A DNA stretch of 38,201 bases from Bacillota bacterium (GCA_023396095.1 JAEWXG010000013.1:1-38201), one strand, 5' to 3'. Positions 8,298-17,781 are shown, numbered from the stretch's first letter. Notes: generated from the sequence alone by a model not told the origin. Program-made: numbers and translations.

Positions 8298-9108
8298 TTA
8301 ATAAATACCTCTTTACAGCTTTTGCAACACCTAAATCGTTATTAGTCTCAACAACAACATCAGCAACGTCTTTCAATTTTGGCATCGCATTGCCTACCGC
8401 TATCCCTAACCCAGCATATTTAATCATTGAAATATCGTTTTCAGCATCACCAATAGCAACTATTTGTTCACGTGGAATGTTATGTCGCTTAGCAAAATCC
8501 GCAACCGCATTCCCTTTACTAGCTTTAACGCTTACACCTTCAATTAAATTGGCTGATGCTCTATTAAATAACATATGTCCAACAAAGCGAGCATTTAAAT
8601 CTGACGTTAAAGTTTCAATTATACTTTCGTCTACCATGATTAATATCTTTGGAAACTCTATTTGTCCATTTTCAACAAAGTCACTTAATTTGTTGTTTGT
8701 ATAAACTACTGATATTGACATAAGATTAGCAAAATATTCAACAGAATCATGATGCAAGTATGTATATGCTTTATCTTGATAAAAAATTAAAGGCAGTACA
8801 TTTACCAAAGACTCAAGATATTTTAAAACACTAATAGCAATGTCACTTTCTAAATAAATTGTGTTCAATAAACTTCCCGTTTTAACATCAAAAGTTGATG
8901 CACCTTGATGGCAAATGATTTCACCATCTTCAATATGTAGTGTAGGCAAATGTTTTCTTATTGCACTAAAAAGTCTACCGGTAGCAATTAAAACTTGTCC
9001 ACCTTGACTTCTAAATTGATCTATAGCGTTTACATTTTCTTCTGGAATTCTAAAATCATCAGTGTATAATGTTCCATCAAAATCACAAACTAAAAGTTTA
9101 TACTCCAA
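8281..9108 (-). CDS. Cof-type HAD-superfamily phosphatase
   Basis: This protein of about 275 residues belongs to the HAD-IIB (Cof) group, which dephosphorylates sugar phosphates, nucleotides or flavin precursors. Motif I is DFDGTL at residues 9-14, with Asp9 and Asp11 as nucleophile and acid/base. ATGRL at about 42-46 carries motif II, and GDAENDISMI at about 220 is motif IV. Two TTG codons compete as start. I chose the one at 9108 because AGGGG lies four bases before it; the one at 9120 has no spaced ribosome site. It overlaps the start of hprK by 17 bases, suggesting coupling. A sugar-phosphate substrate would fit the neighbours, but this is inference. Confidence 0.85.
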   Translation of the reverse strand: MEYKLLVCDFDGTLYTDDFRIPEENVNAIDQFRSQGGQVLIATGRLFSAIRKHLPTLHIEDGEIICHQGASTFDVKTGSLLNTIYLESDIAISVLKYLESLVNVLPLIFYQDKAYTYLHHDSVEYFANLMSISVVYTNNKLSDFVENGQIEFPKILIMVDESIIETLTSDLNARFVGHMLFNRASANLIEGVSVKASKGNAVADFAKRHNIPREQIVAIGDAENDISMIKYAGLGIAVGNAMPKLKDVADVVVETNNDLGVAKAVKRYLLNEKHI

Positions 9109-9120
9109 TCTACCCCTCAA

Positions 9121-9665
9121 CTCCTAATATTAATATGCACGATTTATATAATAACATAATCAAAATAATAATGATAATAGAATGAATAATAATTATCAAA
9201 TTCACTTTAATTAATAAGTTTGAATAATTTTTTTCAAAAAATATAAGGCTAGATTTACTCTGGAAAGCACGTATTTTTTTAATTATAAATATTTTCAAGT
9301 ATTTTTATTATGTATTTACTTAAATAAATATTACCTTAATAAATATTGCTTAATAGCGCTATTATTTAACTTTATTCTCATTTTATCGTATTTAAATATA
9401 TAGAATTGATTCGAGCAACAAATTAGATATGGGAATATATATTTATATATAATTATCTCTTAAATATTATATATAAATGATATATCCGTATTTTCTCCTC
9501 TTTTTCCTTTTTTATAAATATTCTAAAAAATAACAAAAATAAAAAATATCTTATTTTAACGATTATCATGTTTAGTTTTATTAAAAAATATAAATAAGTA
9601 ATATATGGTTAATTAAAATGAAATTTATTGAAAATTTGCATATCAAATACAAATAATTATTAACT
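9121..9665. other. Long AT-rich intergenic region
   Basis: The 545 bases between the HAD gene and uvrC hold no convincing gene. A hydrophobic 62-codon frame at 9110-9298 on the minus strand looks like low-complexity chance. It must hold the promoter of the HAD-hprK-symporter operon, but no clear hexamer pair was found. A large inverted repeat is described separately. Confidence 0.4.
9430..9486. repeat. Large AT inverted repeat (hairpin or cruciform)
   Basis: ATTTATATATAAT at 9441-9453 and ATTATATATAAAT at 9466-9478 are exact 13-base complements with a 12-base loop. Less perfect pairing extends the stem outwards by several bases on each side (GGGAATATAT against ATATATCCG). It lies about 190 bases downstream of the uvrC stop, with no flanking T tract that would mark it as a terminator. 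Confidence 0.6.
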
Positions 9666-11498
9666 CTAGTATTTTAGAAAGTACTCACAAATATTTTCCG
9701 CATCTTTTTTTGTTATCTTATCTATTTTCACTAATTCATCAAAAGTAGCTTTTTTAATATTTTCCATGGTTTTAAATTCTGCGATTAATATTTCAACCTT
9801 TTTTGGCCCTATCCCAGGAATATTAATTAACGAATTATCTATCATCGCATTATTTCTTAATCGCCTATGATAACTAATAGCAAATCTGTGCGCCTCATCT
9901 CTAACAGAAATCAAAATTCTTAAGGCAGGATTATTTTTTCCTAATTTAATATATTCATTTTGATGTAATGTACATATTAACTCATCTCTTTCGGCTAAAG
10001 ATATAATTTCAACATCTTTTATACTTAAATTTTCTAAAACTTCATTAGCATATTTTAATTGTCCAAAACCGCCATCAATAACTACCAAGTCTGGCTTTTC
10101 ATTAAAACCTTGATCATTATCCAAATAAGACATAAAACGTCTTTGAATTACTTCTTTAATTGACTCATAATCATTATTCCCTTGAACAGTTTTGATTCTA
10201 AACCTTCTATATAATTTTTTATCAAGTTTTCCATTTATACTTACAACCATAGAGCCAACCTTGTTTGTCCCGCTAATATGCGATATATCAAAACATTCAA
10301 TCCTACGCGGGAAAACTCGCATTTTTAATTCATTCTTTAATAATTCAAGAGCCCCTAAAGTCTTTTGATAATTATTTATTTCATTATTATATTGCTTTTC
10401 CAAAAATTCCTTAGCATTAATTTCGGCAATATTTATCAATTCTTTTTTCAACCCTTTAATAGGATAAACAATTTTCGGAATAATATTTAATTTTTTTTGT
10501 ATATATTCAACAAATTCTTCAGTATTATCAAGTTTTGTATTTAAAACAATATTTGTAGGTATCGATCTGTTTGTTGAATAAAACATCGTTAACGCAGACA
10601 TTAAAGTATCTTCAACTCTTTCATTATAATCGCCTAGAATCATAACATCCTTTCCAACCATATGACCTGAACGAACAAAAAGTACAGATAAAACTCTCAA
10701 ATTATTTTTTTCAACAATTGCTATAACATCTTGATCTATCCCATCAGCTAAATCTACAACTTGATTAATTTTAATGGACTTCAAATTATCTAACATATTT
10801 TTGTATTTTAATGCGTTTTCAAAATCTAATTTATCGGAAAATTCTTGAATTATTTTTCTTAATGTTTTTTCAGCATATGAAATATCACCAGATAAAAATT
10901 CAATTGTCTTTTGAACATTTGAGGCATATTTTTCAATGCAGTTATAAACACAAGGCGCATCACATTTTCCCATAAAATGATAAACGCACGGTCTTGCGTG
11001 TTTTTTATTATTTTCTAAATTTAAATTGCAATTTCTAATATGAAAAATAGTATAAATAATGTCTAAAACAGAATTTACATTTATATTCTGCATATAAGGA
11101 CCATAATACTTCGCTCCATCAACTTTTATCCCCCTTGACTTTTCAACTGTAGGATAACTTTTTGTCAAGTCTAAACGTACATATGCATATGTTTTGTCAT
11201 CTTTTAATAAAACATTATAAGGTGGACTATTTTCCTTAATCAAATTATTTTCTAAAATCAAAGCTTCGACATTATTTCTCGTAATAATATAATCGAAATC
11301 ATAAATATTTTCGACCATTTTTTTTACTTTGCTTGCCTTTTCTCTCGAATCGAAATATTGATTAACGCGATTTCTTAAATTTTTTGCCTTTCCTACATAA
11401 ATAATTTGAGAAAATTTATTTTTCATAATATAAACGCCAGGCAAAGATGGCAAGCTTTCTAATTTGCCATTTATAATGTCATTTTTAATAGCGCTCAT
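9666..11498 (-). CDS. uvrC: Excinuclease ABC subunit C
   Basis: This 610-residue protein makes both incisions around DNA lesions together with UvrA and UvrB. The GIY-YIG nuclease is at the N-terminus (LPGVYIMKNK, then IIYVGKAKNLRNRV, about 18-45). A Cys-containing segment follows at about 155-185 (CNLNLENNKKHARPC, CDAPC), then a UVR helical pair at about 205-235. The RNase H-like second nuclease is at about 385-545 (ECFDISHISGTNKVGSMVV, VVIDGGFGQL), and a C-terminal helix-hairpin-helix pair (LINIPGIGPKKVEILI) is at about 557-605. The length is normal. It is the last gene of the operon NTPase-thrC-trpS-uvrC, 21 bases after trpS. Confidence 0.96.
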   Translation of the reverse strand: MSAIKNDIINGKLESLPSLPGVYIMKNKFSQIIYVGKAKNLRNRVNQYFDSREKASKVKKMVENIYDFDYIITRNNVEALILENNLIKENSPPYNVLLKDDKTYAYVRLDLTKSYPTVEKSRGIKVDGAKYYGPYMQNINVNSVLDIIYTIFHIRNCNLNLENNKKHARPCVYHFMGKCDAPCVYNCIEKYASNVQKTIEFLSGDISYAEKTLRKIIQEFSDKLDFENALKYKNMLDNLKSIKINQVVDLADGIDQDVIAIVEKNNLRVLSVLFVRSGHMVGKDVMILGDYNERVEDTLMSALTMFYSTNRSIPTNIVLNTKLDNTEEFVEYIQKKLNIIPKIVYPIKGLKKELINIAEINAKEFLEKQYNNEINNYQKTLGALELLKNELKMRVFPRRIECFDISHISGTNKVGSMVVSINGKLDKKLYRRFRIKTVQGNNDYESIKEVIQRRFMSYLDNDQGFNEKPDLVVIDGGFGQLKYANEVLENLSIKDVEIISLAERDELICTLHQNEYIKLGKNNPALRILISVRDEAHRFAISYHRRLRNNAMIDNSLINIPGIGPKKVEILIAEFKTMENIKKATFDELVKIDKITKKDAENICEYFLKY

Positions 11499-11519
11499 AA
11501 AACAATTCCTTACTAAAAA

Positions 11520-12515
11520 TTATATGACCAATCCCACTTTTTTCTTTACTTTAGATAATGTTTTTTCTGCAATAAAACCTGCTCTTTCTGCCCCGCTTTT
11601 AGCGACATCTAAAAGATAGTCCCGATTATTGATATATTCTAAATACTTAACTCTAAAAGGTTCTAATAAAGCAATAAGGGCATCTGCCGTTCTTTCTTTC
11701 AAATCTTGGTAAGAAAGATTATTAAATTCTTTTTCAGCCTCTTCTATACTTTTCTTTGTAGCAGTTGAATATATTGATAGCAAATTAGATACTCCAGGCT
11801 TTTTGTCAGCATCATAGTATATTTTCGCATCACTATCAGTAATTGCTCTTTTGATTTTACGGGCAATAACATCATTTTCATCCGTCAAATTAATCGTAGC
11901 ATTTTCATTCTCATCACTTTTACTCATTTTGGATAGTGGGTTTTGTAATGACATAATTTTAGCCCCTACCTTAGGAATAAATCCTTCTGGGACAGTAAAT
12001 GTTGGTGAGTATAAATTATTAAATCTAATCGCAATATCCCTTGCTATTTCGAGATGTTGTTTTTGATCAACACCAATTGGAACCAATTCTGTTTGATAAA
12101 GCAATATATCAGCTGCCATTAAAACGGGGTAATTTAATAGTCCCATGTTAATATTTTCTGTATGCTTTGCGCTCTTATCTTTATATTGTGTCATTCTACT
12201 CATTTCACCAACATACGTAAAACAATCTAAAATCCATTGCAATTCAGCATGTTGATGTACATGCGACTGAATATATATAATGTTTTTATTTGGATCTAGT
12301 CCACAAGCTAAAAGTTGTGCAAGAAATGAAAATGTTCTTTGCCTCAACTCACTAGGAACTTGTCTAACTGTTAAAGAATGTAAATCTGCAATTGCATATA
12401 TACATCTATATGTCTCATCCTCTTGCATTTTAACCCAATTATTAATTGCGCCAATATAATTTCCTAAAGTCATTGTCCCCGTAGGTTGTATTCCACTATA
12501 AACTGTTTTTTGCAT
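11520..12515 (-). CDS. trpS: Tryptophanyl-tRNA synthetase
   Basis: This 331-residue class I synthetase charges tRNA-Trp. SGIQPTGTMTLGNYIGA at 7-23 includes the HIGH-type motif, here in the TrpRS form TLGNYIGA. KMSKS is at 196-200, in SLQNPLSKMSKSDEN. MAADILLYQTELVPIGVDQKQH (about 133-154) is the tryptophan and ATP-site block. The length is normal. It follows thrC by 48 bases. Because it is internal to an operon, no T-box leader is expected, and none was seen. The window also holds an orphan trpB2, but it is 8 kb away and not co-transcribed. Confidence 0.96.
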   Translation of the reverse strand: MQKTVYSGIQPTGTMTLGNYIGAINNWVKMQEDETYRCIYAIADLHSLTVRQVPSELRQRTFSFLAQLLACGLDPNKNIIYIQSHVHQHAELQWILDCFTYVGEMSRMTQYKDKSAKHTENINMGLLNYPVLMAADILLYQTELVPIGVDQKQHLEIARDIAIRFNNLYSPTFTVPEGFIPKVGAKIMSLQNPLSKMSKSDENENATINLTDENDVIARKIKRAITDSDAKIYYDADKKPGVSNLLSIYSTATKKSIEEAEKEFNNLSYQDLKERTADALIALLEPFRVKYLEYINNRDYLLDVAKSGAERAGFIAEKTLSKVKKKVGLVI

Positions 12516-12563
12516 CCTTCAATAAAAATAATACTCCACATATTTAACTAAACGTTACTAGTA

Positions 12564-14045
12564 TTATCCCTCTATATATTTTTTAATTACCTCTTTGATT
12601 GCCTTGTTAGCATATACTTTATCAAATCTAACCTTTTTATTCTCCAGCCCTTGTAAAGGTTTTGGTATTTCTACATTTGTTATTTTATTTAATTCAATCA
12701 TAGCTTTAAATGAATCTTCTTCTTTTTTGCCAGTCACACCAGTATAAACATCACAAGGGAATTTATATGGATTGGCTGTTGAGGCAATAATTACCGGTTT
12801 GTTATCCTTAGTGGCGTCCACATATTTTTCATAAACACAAACTGCAACAGCGGTATGTGTATCTAACAAATATTTATAATTTTTCTCATAATTATAAATC
12901 GTTTGCAATGTTTCGTTCTCAGTTGCAAAATTCCCATAAAATTCTTTAGATATAATATTTTTTTCTTCTATCGTGATGTTATAAACTTTCTTATTTCTTA
13001 AGTTATTCATTTTCTCCCTAACTTTTTGATCGTCTCTACCAAAAATTTCAAAAAGCAATCTCTCCAGATTAGAAGAAACAAGTATATCCATTGAAGGCGA
13101 CATAGTTTTATGAAAGACTCTATTTGCATCATACTCACCTTCATTGAAAAAATCCGTTAAAATATTGTTCTCATTAGATGCACAAATAAATTTATCTATC
13201 GGCAATCCCATCTTTTTAGCATAATATGCTGCCAAAATATTTCCAAAATTTCCTGTTGGAACACAAACATTGATAAAATCCCCATAATTTATTTTTTTAT
13301 CCTTTAATAAATCTACATAGGATGAAACATAATATACAATTTGAGGAACTAATCTGCCCCAATTAATTGAATTAGCTGATGATAATTTGTACCCCTTCTT
13401 TTGAAATTCTAATTTCAGTTCTGTATCCGCAAAAATTTCTTTAACTGCGCTTTGCGCATCATCAAAATTTCCTTCAATCGCCGCAACATAAACATTGTCA
13501 CCTTCTTGAGTAATCATTTGCAATTTTTGCATAGATGAAACACCTGTAGATGGATAAAGAACTATTATATTAGTATCTTCAACATCTTTAAACCCCTCCA
13601 AGGCAGCCTTACCAGTATCCCCAGATGTGGCAACTAAAATTAAAGTTTTTGATTTCTCATTAATTTTTTTCTTTGATACAACTAGCAAATATGGTAAAAG
13701 TGCTAAAGCGGCGTCCTTAAATGCCGCTGTTGGTCCATGCCATAATTCTAATATATTAATATTATCTCTTACATTGGTATAAGGAAAAGGTTCTCCATAA
13801 AATTTCCCATAGGCAGCTTTTGTGTATTGACATAGTTCTTCATAAGTAAACTCTACTAAAAATTTGGATAAAACAAATGCCGCTCTTTCATAGTATTTCA
13901 TTGAAAACATTTTCAATATTTCTTCTTTGTGTAAACACGGAAAAATGGAGGGAACAAATAGCCCTCCATCGTCAGAAATTCCTCTTACAATTGCTTCGCT
14001 TGCTTTAAAACGAAGTGAAGCATTTCTAGTACTTACATAATGCAT
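12564..14045 (-). CDS. thrC: Threonine synthase
   Basis: This 493-residue PLP enzyme converts O-phosphohomoserine to threonine. LWHGPTAAFKDAAL carries the PLP Lys at 110, and ATSGDTGKAALEGF at about 143-156 is the phosphate and substrate loop. The N-terminal YVSTRN block and the length around 490 residues mark the longer bacterial/yeast-type enzyme. It lies 12 bases after the P-loop NTPase gene and shares its promoter. thrB and hom are not in view. Confidence 0.95.
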   Translation of the reverse strand: MHYVSTRNASLRFKASEAIVRGISDDGGLFVPSIFPCLHKEEILKMFSMKYYERAAFVLSKFLVEFTYEELCQYTKAAYGKFYGEPFPYTNVRDNINILELWHGPTAAFKDAALALLPYLLVVSKKKINEKSKTLILVATSGDTGKAALEGFKDVEDTNIIVLYPSTGVSSMQKLQMITQEGDNVYVAAIEGNFDDAQSAVKEIFADTELKLEFQKKGYKLSSANSINWGRLVPQIVYYVSSYVDLLKDKKINYGDFINVCVPTGNFGNILAAYYAKKMGLPIDKFICASNENNILTDFFNEGEYDANRVFHKTMSPSMDILVSSNLERLLFEIFGRDDQKVREKMNNLRNKKVYNITIEEKNIISKEFYGNFATENETLQTIYNYEKNYKYLLDTHTAVAVCVYEKYVDATKDNKPVIIASTANPYKFPCDVYTGVTGKKEEDSFKAMIELNKITNVEIPKPLQGLENKKVRFDKVYANKAIKEVIKKYIEG

Positions 14046-14057
14046 ATATCACCATTT

Positions 14058-14459
14058 CTAAATAAATTTTTTAATGAAGTCAGGTAAATCTTCCTCGGCC
14101 ATACTTACAGTTAAAACGAAATCGACATTTGCTTTTTCCGCAATCTTTTCAAGTTTCTCATAGAAATCACCCATGTCATTTATATTAGCAGAAGTAATTC
14201 TACTTGCTCCATCGATAAATATCTTTCTTATATCATAATTACCGGCTAGCAAGCCTCTTATAAAACCTAAAAATCCTAACTCTGTTACAATATCAAAATC
14301 CTTAGCATTTACAAATCTCACATCTCTTTTTATATCATACATGTACCTATCAGTATCTGTAATAAAAACACATACATCTGTGTCTTTTGTCGCATTAGCT
14401 TTGTCTATAATCATTTTTGTTTTTCCGAAACCTTTTGGTCCATAAATAATTTCAATCAT
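14058..14459 (-). CDS. Small P-loop NTPase of unknown function
   Basis: This 133-residue protein begins with a Walker A motif, IIYGPKGFGKTKMI (GPKGFGKT at 7-14). A second strand ends in KIFIDGASR at about 80-88, with the Asp of a Walker B-like site. A third strand, VDFVLTVSMAEEDLP, lies near the end. It is a minimal RecA/ASCE-like core with no added domain. I cannot name its substrate. Being first gene of an operon with thrC, trpS and uvrC suggests a widespread clostridial protein rather than a mobile one. The start is supported by GGAGG six bases upstream and a strong promoter. Confidence 0.8.
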   Translation of the reverse strand: MIEIIYGPKGFGKTKMIIDKANATKDTDVCVFITDTDRYMYDIKRDVRFVNAKDFDIVTELGFLGFIRGLLAGNYDIRKIFIDGASRITSANINDMGDFYEKLEKIAEKANVDFVLTVSMAEEDLPDFIKKFI

Positions 14460-14492
14460 TATGTGCCTCCTATAACCTCTTGCCTTGCTTCA

Positions 14493-14521
14493 ATTATAAC
14501 ATATGACCATTTTGCCATCAA
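14493..14521 (-). promoter_or_regulatory. Promoter of the NTPase-thrC-trpS-uvrC operon
   Basis: On the minus strand TTGATG is followed by 17 bases and TATAAT with TGT in front of it (extended -10). It lies about 33 bases upstream of the first start codon. Confidence 0.75.
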
Positions 14522-14635
14522 TATTAATTTTTCAGTAATTTTACAGCAAAATCGATTAATATCGCATAAATTTTTCACACAGTTTTTCAATTGTAAAATC
14601 TCAAATATAATAAAAATTTTATTAGTGGAAATATA

Positions 14636-15703
14636 TTAACTTTCTAAATTTTGCAATTTTGCATTTTGATCCTCAATCTGCAGTCTTTCTATCATCTGGA
14701 ATAGATCTCCATCTAAAAATTCATCAATAGAGTAGATTGTAAAACCTATCCTATGATCCGTTACTCTTCCTTGTGGAAAATTATATGTTCTAATTCTCTC
14801 GGATCTATCTCCTGTTCCTACTTGCATCTTTCTATTTTCTGCATATTCCTTATTTCTTTCAGTCTCATAAAAATCATATAAGCGGCTAGCAAGAACTTTC
14901 ATTGCCTTTTCTCTATTTTTAATTTGGGATCTTTCATCTTGAGATGTTACAACCATTCCAGTAGGTAAATGTGTGATTCTAATTGCAGATTCTGTTTTGT
15001 TAACATGCTGTCCTCCAGCACCACTTGAACGATAGGTATCTATCTTTAAATCTTTTTCGTTAATTTCAAGATCAACTTCCTCTATCTCCGGCAAAACCGC
15101 AACTGTAATCGTTGAAGTGTGCACTCTCCCTTGAGACTCAGTTTCTGGAACTCTCTGCACTCTATGAACACCACTTTCGTACTTTAACTTACTATATGCA
15201 CCCTTTCCGTGTATAGAAAATGTTACCTCTTTTACTCCACCTAATTCTGTCATATTAGTATCAATATCTTCTACTTTCCAGCGCATTCTCTCCGCAAAAC
15301 GCTTATACATCCTCATAATTTCTGTGCCAAAAAGCGCAGCCTCTTCTCCGCCTGCTCCAGCTCTTATTTCTACAACAACGTTTTTCTCATCATTAGGATC
15401 TGTAGGTAAAAGTGCAATCTTTAAATCGTTTTCTATCTTGCTCTTATCTTCTTTTGCTATTTGCAGCTCTTCTTTCGCTAAATCGGCCATATCTTTGTCG
15501 TTTGATGATAACATTTCCTCACACTCTTTTATTAACTCGTTATTTTTATTATATCTAACATACAAATCAACAATGGGCTCCAAATCTGAATGTTCCTTGC
15601 AATATTTCTTCCATTCATCTTGCTTATTAATTACTTCTGGATCGGAAATCAATTTTGTCAAATTTTGAAATCTATCCATTATCCAATCTAATTTTTCAAA
15701 CAT
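14636..15703 (-). CDS. prfA: Peptide chain release factor 1
   Basis: This 355-residue protein reads UAA and UAG stop codons and triggers peptide release. The GGQ motif is at 230-232 (RSSGAGGQHVNKTESA). The stop-codon reading tripeptide of RF1 appears as PET at 186-188 (VPETESQGRVHTST), a PxT form. RAGAGGEEAALF is at about 114-125. The length is normal. It starts one base after the stop of the DUF1385-PrmC fusion, whose product should methylate the Gln of this GGQ. AAGGTG at the end of that gene provides the ribosome site. Confidence 0.96.
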   Translation of the reverse strand: MFEKLDWIMDRFQNLTKLISDPEVINKQDEWKKYCKEHSDLEPIVDLYVRYNKNNELIKECEEMLSSNDKDMADLAKEELQIAKEDKSKIENDLKIALLPTDPNDEKNVVVEIRAGAGGEEAALFGTEIMRMYKRFAERMRWKVEDIDTNMTELGGVKEVTFSIHGKGAYSKLKYESGVHRVQRVPETESQGRVHTSTITVAVLPEIEEVDLEINEKDLKIDTYRSSGAGGQHVNKTESAIRITHLPTGMVVTSQDERSQIKNREKAMKVLASRLYDFYETERNKEYAENRKMQVGTGDRSERIRTYNFPQGRVTDHRIGFTIYSIDEFLDGDLFQMIERLQIEDQNAKLQNLES

Positions 15704-15704
15704 A

Positions 15705-17489
15705 TTAATTCACCTTCACTATATATACTCTATCGATTCCAGAAATATCTTTAACAACACTGGTTTGATAGTTCTTATATACCATATTCAATATTTCTGC
15801 TTGCCCTTGACCTATTTCAAAAATTATATATTTCAATTTTTTTCTATCTCGTAACTGCTTTTCAATTGTAATGTACGCATTGACACCAGAATTACCACCG
15901 TCTAAAGCTAATTTGGGCTCATAATCTCTAACTTCAACATCCAATCCTTCAATATCAGTCGTTTTAATGTATGGGGGATTAGATACAATTACATCATAAA
16001 TATCATTAATACAAGATAAAAAATCGCTCTGTATAAAATCAATTATTGCATTGTTTTGTCTTGCATTATTTTTTGCAATCAATAATGCATATTCAGATAT
16101 ATCACTTGCTGCAACATTTACTTCCGGCATTTGTTTCTTTAATGTAATAGCAATAGCTCCGCTTCCAGTACATAGATCTAAAACTGAATTATACCCATGA
16201 GTTTTTATGAAATCACATGCGTATTGAACTAGTTCTTCTGTTTCAGGGCGCGGACATAACACTCTTCTATTAACATTAATCATTTCTCCATAGAAATCAG
16301 TGTTTCCTAAAATGTGTTGCAATGGTTCACCATTCCCCTTTCGTTTCGCATACTGCTTTAAAATTTCAAAATCGCTTTCCTTAATTGTTTTAATTTCCGA
16401 TAATTTACTTCTTTCTATTCCTAAAATATCCACGAACATCCAATCTATATCTGACTTGTCCGCATTCGAAATTTTTTCAATTTCTTGCCTAGCTTGTTCA
16501 TATTGAACATCAAGATTAAATGTTTTAGTCTCGATATTTTGATCATTATCCATTGCTAAAACTGTATTAAAAGCAACAATGGCGCATTCAACCATATCAT
16601 CTGTTGGCTGACGAGTTGTTATTTTTTGCAATAATAACCCTGGAAATTTTAAAATATTAACAAACCAATTATCAAATTTCGCTAAAAATTTTAATGCTTC
16701 ATAGGAGACACCTGCAACAATTGGTAATAAAGCTAACCTAATAAGAAGTCTTTGCCATAAATGCTCTTGCCACCCAAAAAATGAAACTATTATTATCCCA
16801 ACAGCCATAACGATAAACATAAAAGTCGTTCCACAACGGTCATGCACCGTTGTCATCTTTTGCACATTTTCAATAGTTAAATCTAAACCGTGCTCATAAC
16901 AACTTATAGTTTTATGTTCTGCCCCATGGTACATAAATATTCGCTTAATATCTTTAATTAATGAAACTAATAGCAAGTATATTAAAAAAATCGCAAATCT
17001 AATCATTCCTTCAATAAAATTTTTTAATATACTAACTTCTATCTTACTTAAATTACCTATTTGTGTAGGCAAGAATCTCGTAATAAATGCTGGAAGTAAA
17101 ATAAACAAAACAATTGATAATCCAACACCTAAAATAACTCCAATTCCAACTGCCAATTTTACAGCATCAATATGAAATTTTTTAGAAAGCCACTTTTCAA
17201 ATTTTGATGGTTCACCAACATCCCCGTAAACAGCACTTGCCCTTGTCATAATTGAAACACCCATTGCAAGCATAGATATAAAATTTAAAATTCCTCTAAT
17301 AAAAAACATTCTGTAAAAAATGTTTTTTTCACTTACTGGCTTCAACCGGCTAGATTCGACTACTATTTCTCCCTGGGGGTTTCTCACAGCAGTAGCCATA
17401 GATGTCGCTCCACGCATCATTACACCTTCAAGGACTGCTTGACCACCTATGGAAGTTCTTATCTTTTTCTTTTTCTTTTTATTTCCCAT
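15705..17489 (-). CDS. prmC: Fusion of DUF1385 membrane protein with PrmC release-factor methyltransferase
   Basis: A single 594-residue frame holds two domains. Residues 1 to about 315 are DUF1385: GGQAVLEGVMMRGATSMATAVR near the N-terminus, hydrophobic segments at about 62-82, 112-137, 160-180, 222-240 and 250-268, and the HGAEHKTISCYEHG motif at 188-201. From about 325 to 594 it is PrmC, which methylates the GGQ Gln of release factors. It has an N-terminal helical part, PRPETEELV at 413-421, the SAM motif LDLCTGSGAI at 437-446 and the catalytic NPPY at 504-507. In many Firmicutes these are adjacent separate genes. No internal stop or frameshift is visible. The fusion would tether PrmC to the membrane. 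It follows rpmE by 53 bases and precedes prfA by one. Confidence 0.9.
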   Translation of the reverse strand: MGNKKKKKKIRTSIGGQAVLEGVMMRGATSMATAVRNPQGEIVVESSRLKPVSEKNIFYRMFFIRGILNFISMLAMGVSIMTRASAVYGDVGEPSKFEKWLSKKFHIDAVKLAVGIGVILGVGLSIVLFILLPAFITRFLPTQIGNLSKIEVSILKNFIEGMIRFAIFLIYLLLVSLIKDIKRIFMYHGAEHKTISCYEHGLDLTIENVQKMTTVHDRCGTTFMFIVMAVGIIIVSFFGWQEHLWQRLLIRLALLPIVAGVSYEALKFLAKFDNWFVNILKFPGLLLQKITTRQPTDDMVECAIVAFNTVLAMDNDQNIETKTFNLDVQYEQARQEIEKISNADKSDIDWMFVDILGIERSKLSEIKTIKESDFEILKQYAKRKGNGEPLQHILGNTDFYGEMINVNRRVLCPRPETEELVQYACDFIKTHGYNSVLDLCTGSGAIAITLKKQMPEVNVAASDISEYALLIAKNNARQNNAIIDFIQSDFLSCINDIYDVIVSNPPYIKTTDIEGLDVEVRDYEPKLALDGGNSGVNAYITIEKQLRDRKKLKYIIFEIGQGQAEILNMVYKNYQTSVVKDISGIDRVYIVKVN

Positions 17490-17542
17490 TTAAATAAAAA
17501 TGTGCGTAATTATCTCCGCACATCACATCAATTCAACCAAAG

Positions 17543-17749
17543 TTATTGAATATTATAACGTTTTTTGAATTTATCAACTCTTCCACCTGTATCTACAAGT
17601 TTTTGCTTACCTGTAAAAAATGGATGACATTTGCTACAAATATCTACTTTTATCGTATCACCTTTAACTGTTGATCCTGTTGTAAATTTTTCTCCACAAG
17701 CACACTCAACTGTTACTTCATGATAATCTGGATGTAAATTCCCTTTCAT
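17543..17749 (-). CDS. rpmE: 50S ribosomal protein L31, zinc type
   Basis: This 68-residue protein is the zinc-binding form of bL31: Cys16 and Cys18 in ECACGEKF, and Cys38 and Cys41 in DICSKCHPFFTG. The KQKLVDTGGRVDKFKKRY tail is typical. The zinc-free paralogue made under zinc limitation is not seen here. The start is preceded by GAGGTG at five bases. It is the first gene of the operon with the DUF1385-PrmC fusion and prfA. Confidence 0.96.
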   Translation of the reverse strand: MKGNLHPDYHEVTVECACGEKFTTGSTVKGDTIKVDICSKCHPFFTGKQKLVDTGGRVDKFKKRYNIQ

Positions 17750-17781
17750 TTTATCACCTCTGTTCTCAAAATTGCTTAATT

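Noticed and set aside
9110..9298. 62-codon hydrophobic frame on the minus strand
   Set aside because: Low-complexity Ile/Leu-rich translation of an AT-rich gap, no ribosome site, and its end overlaps the start of the HAD gene.
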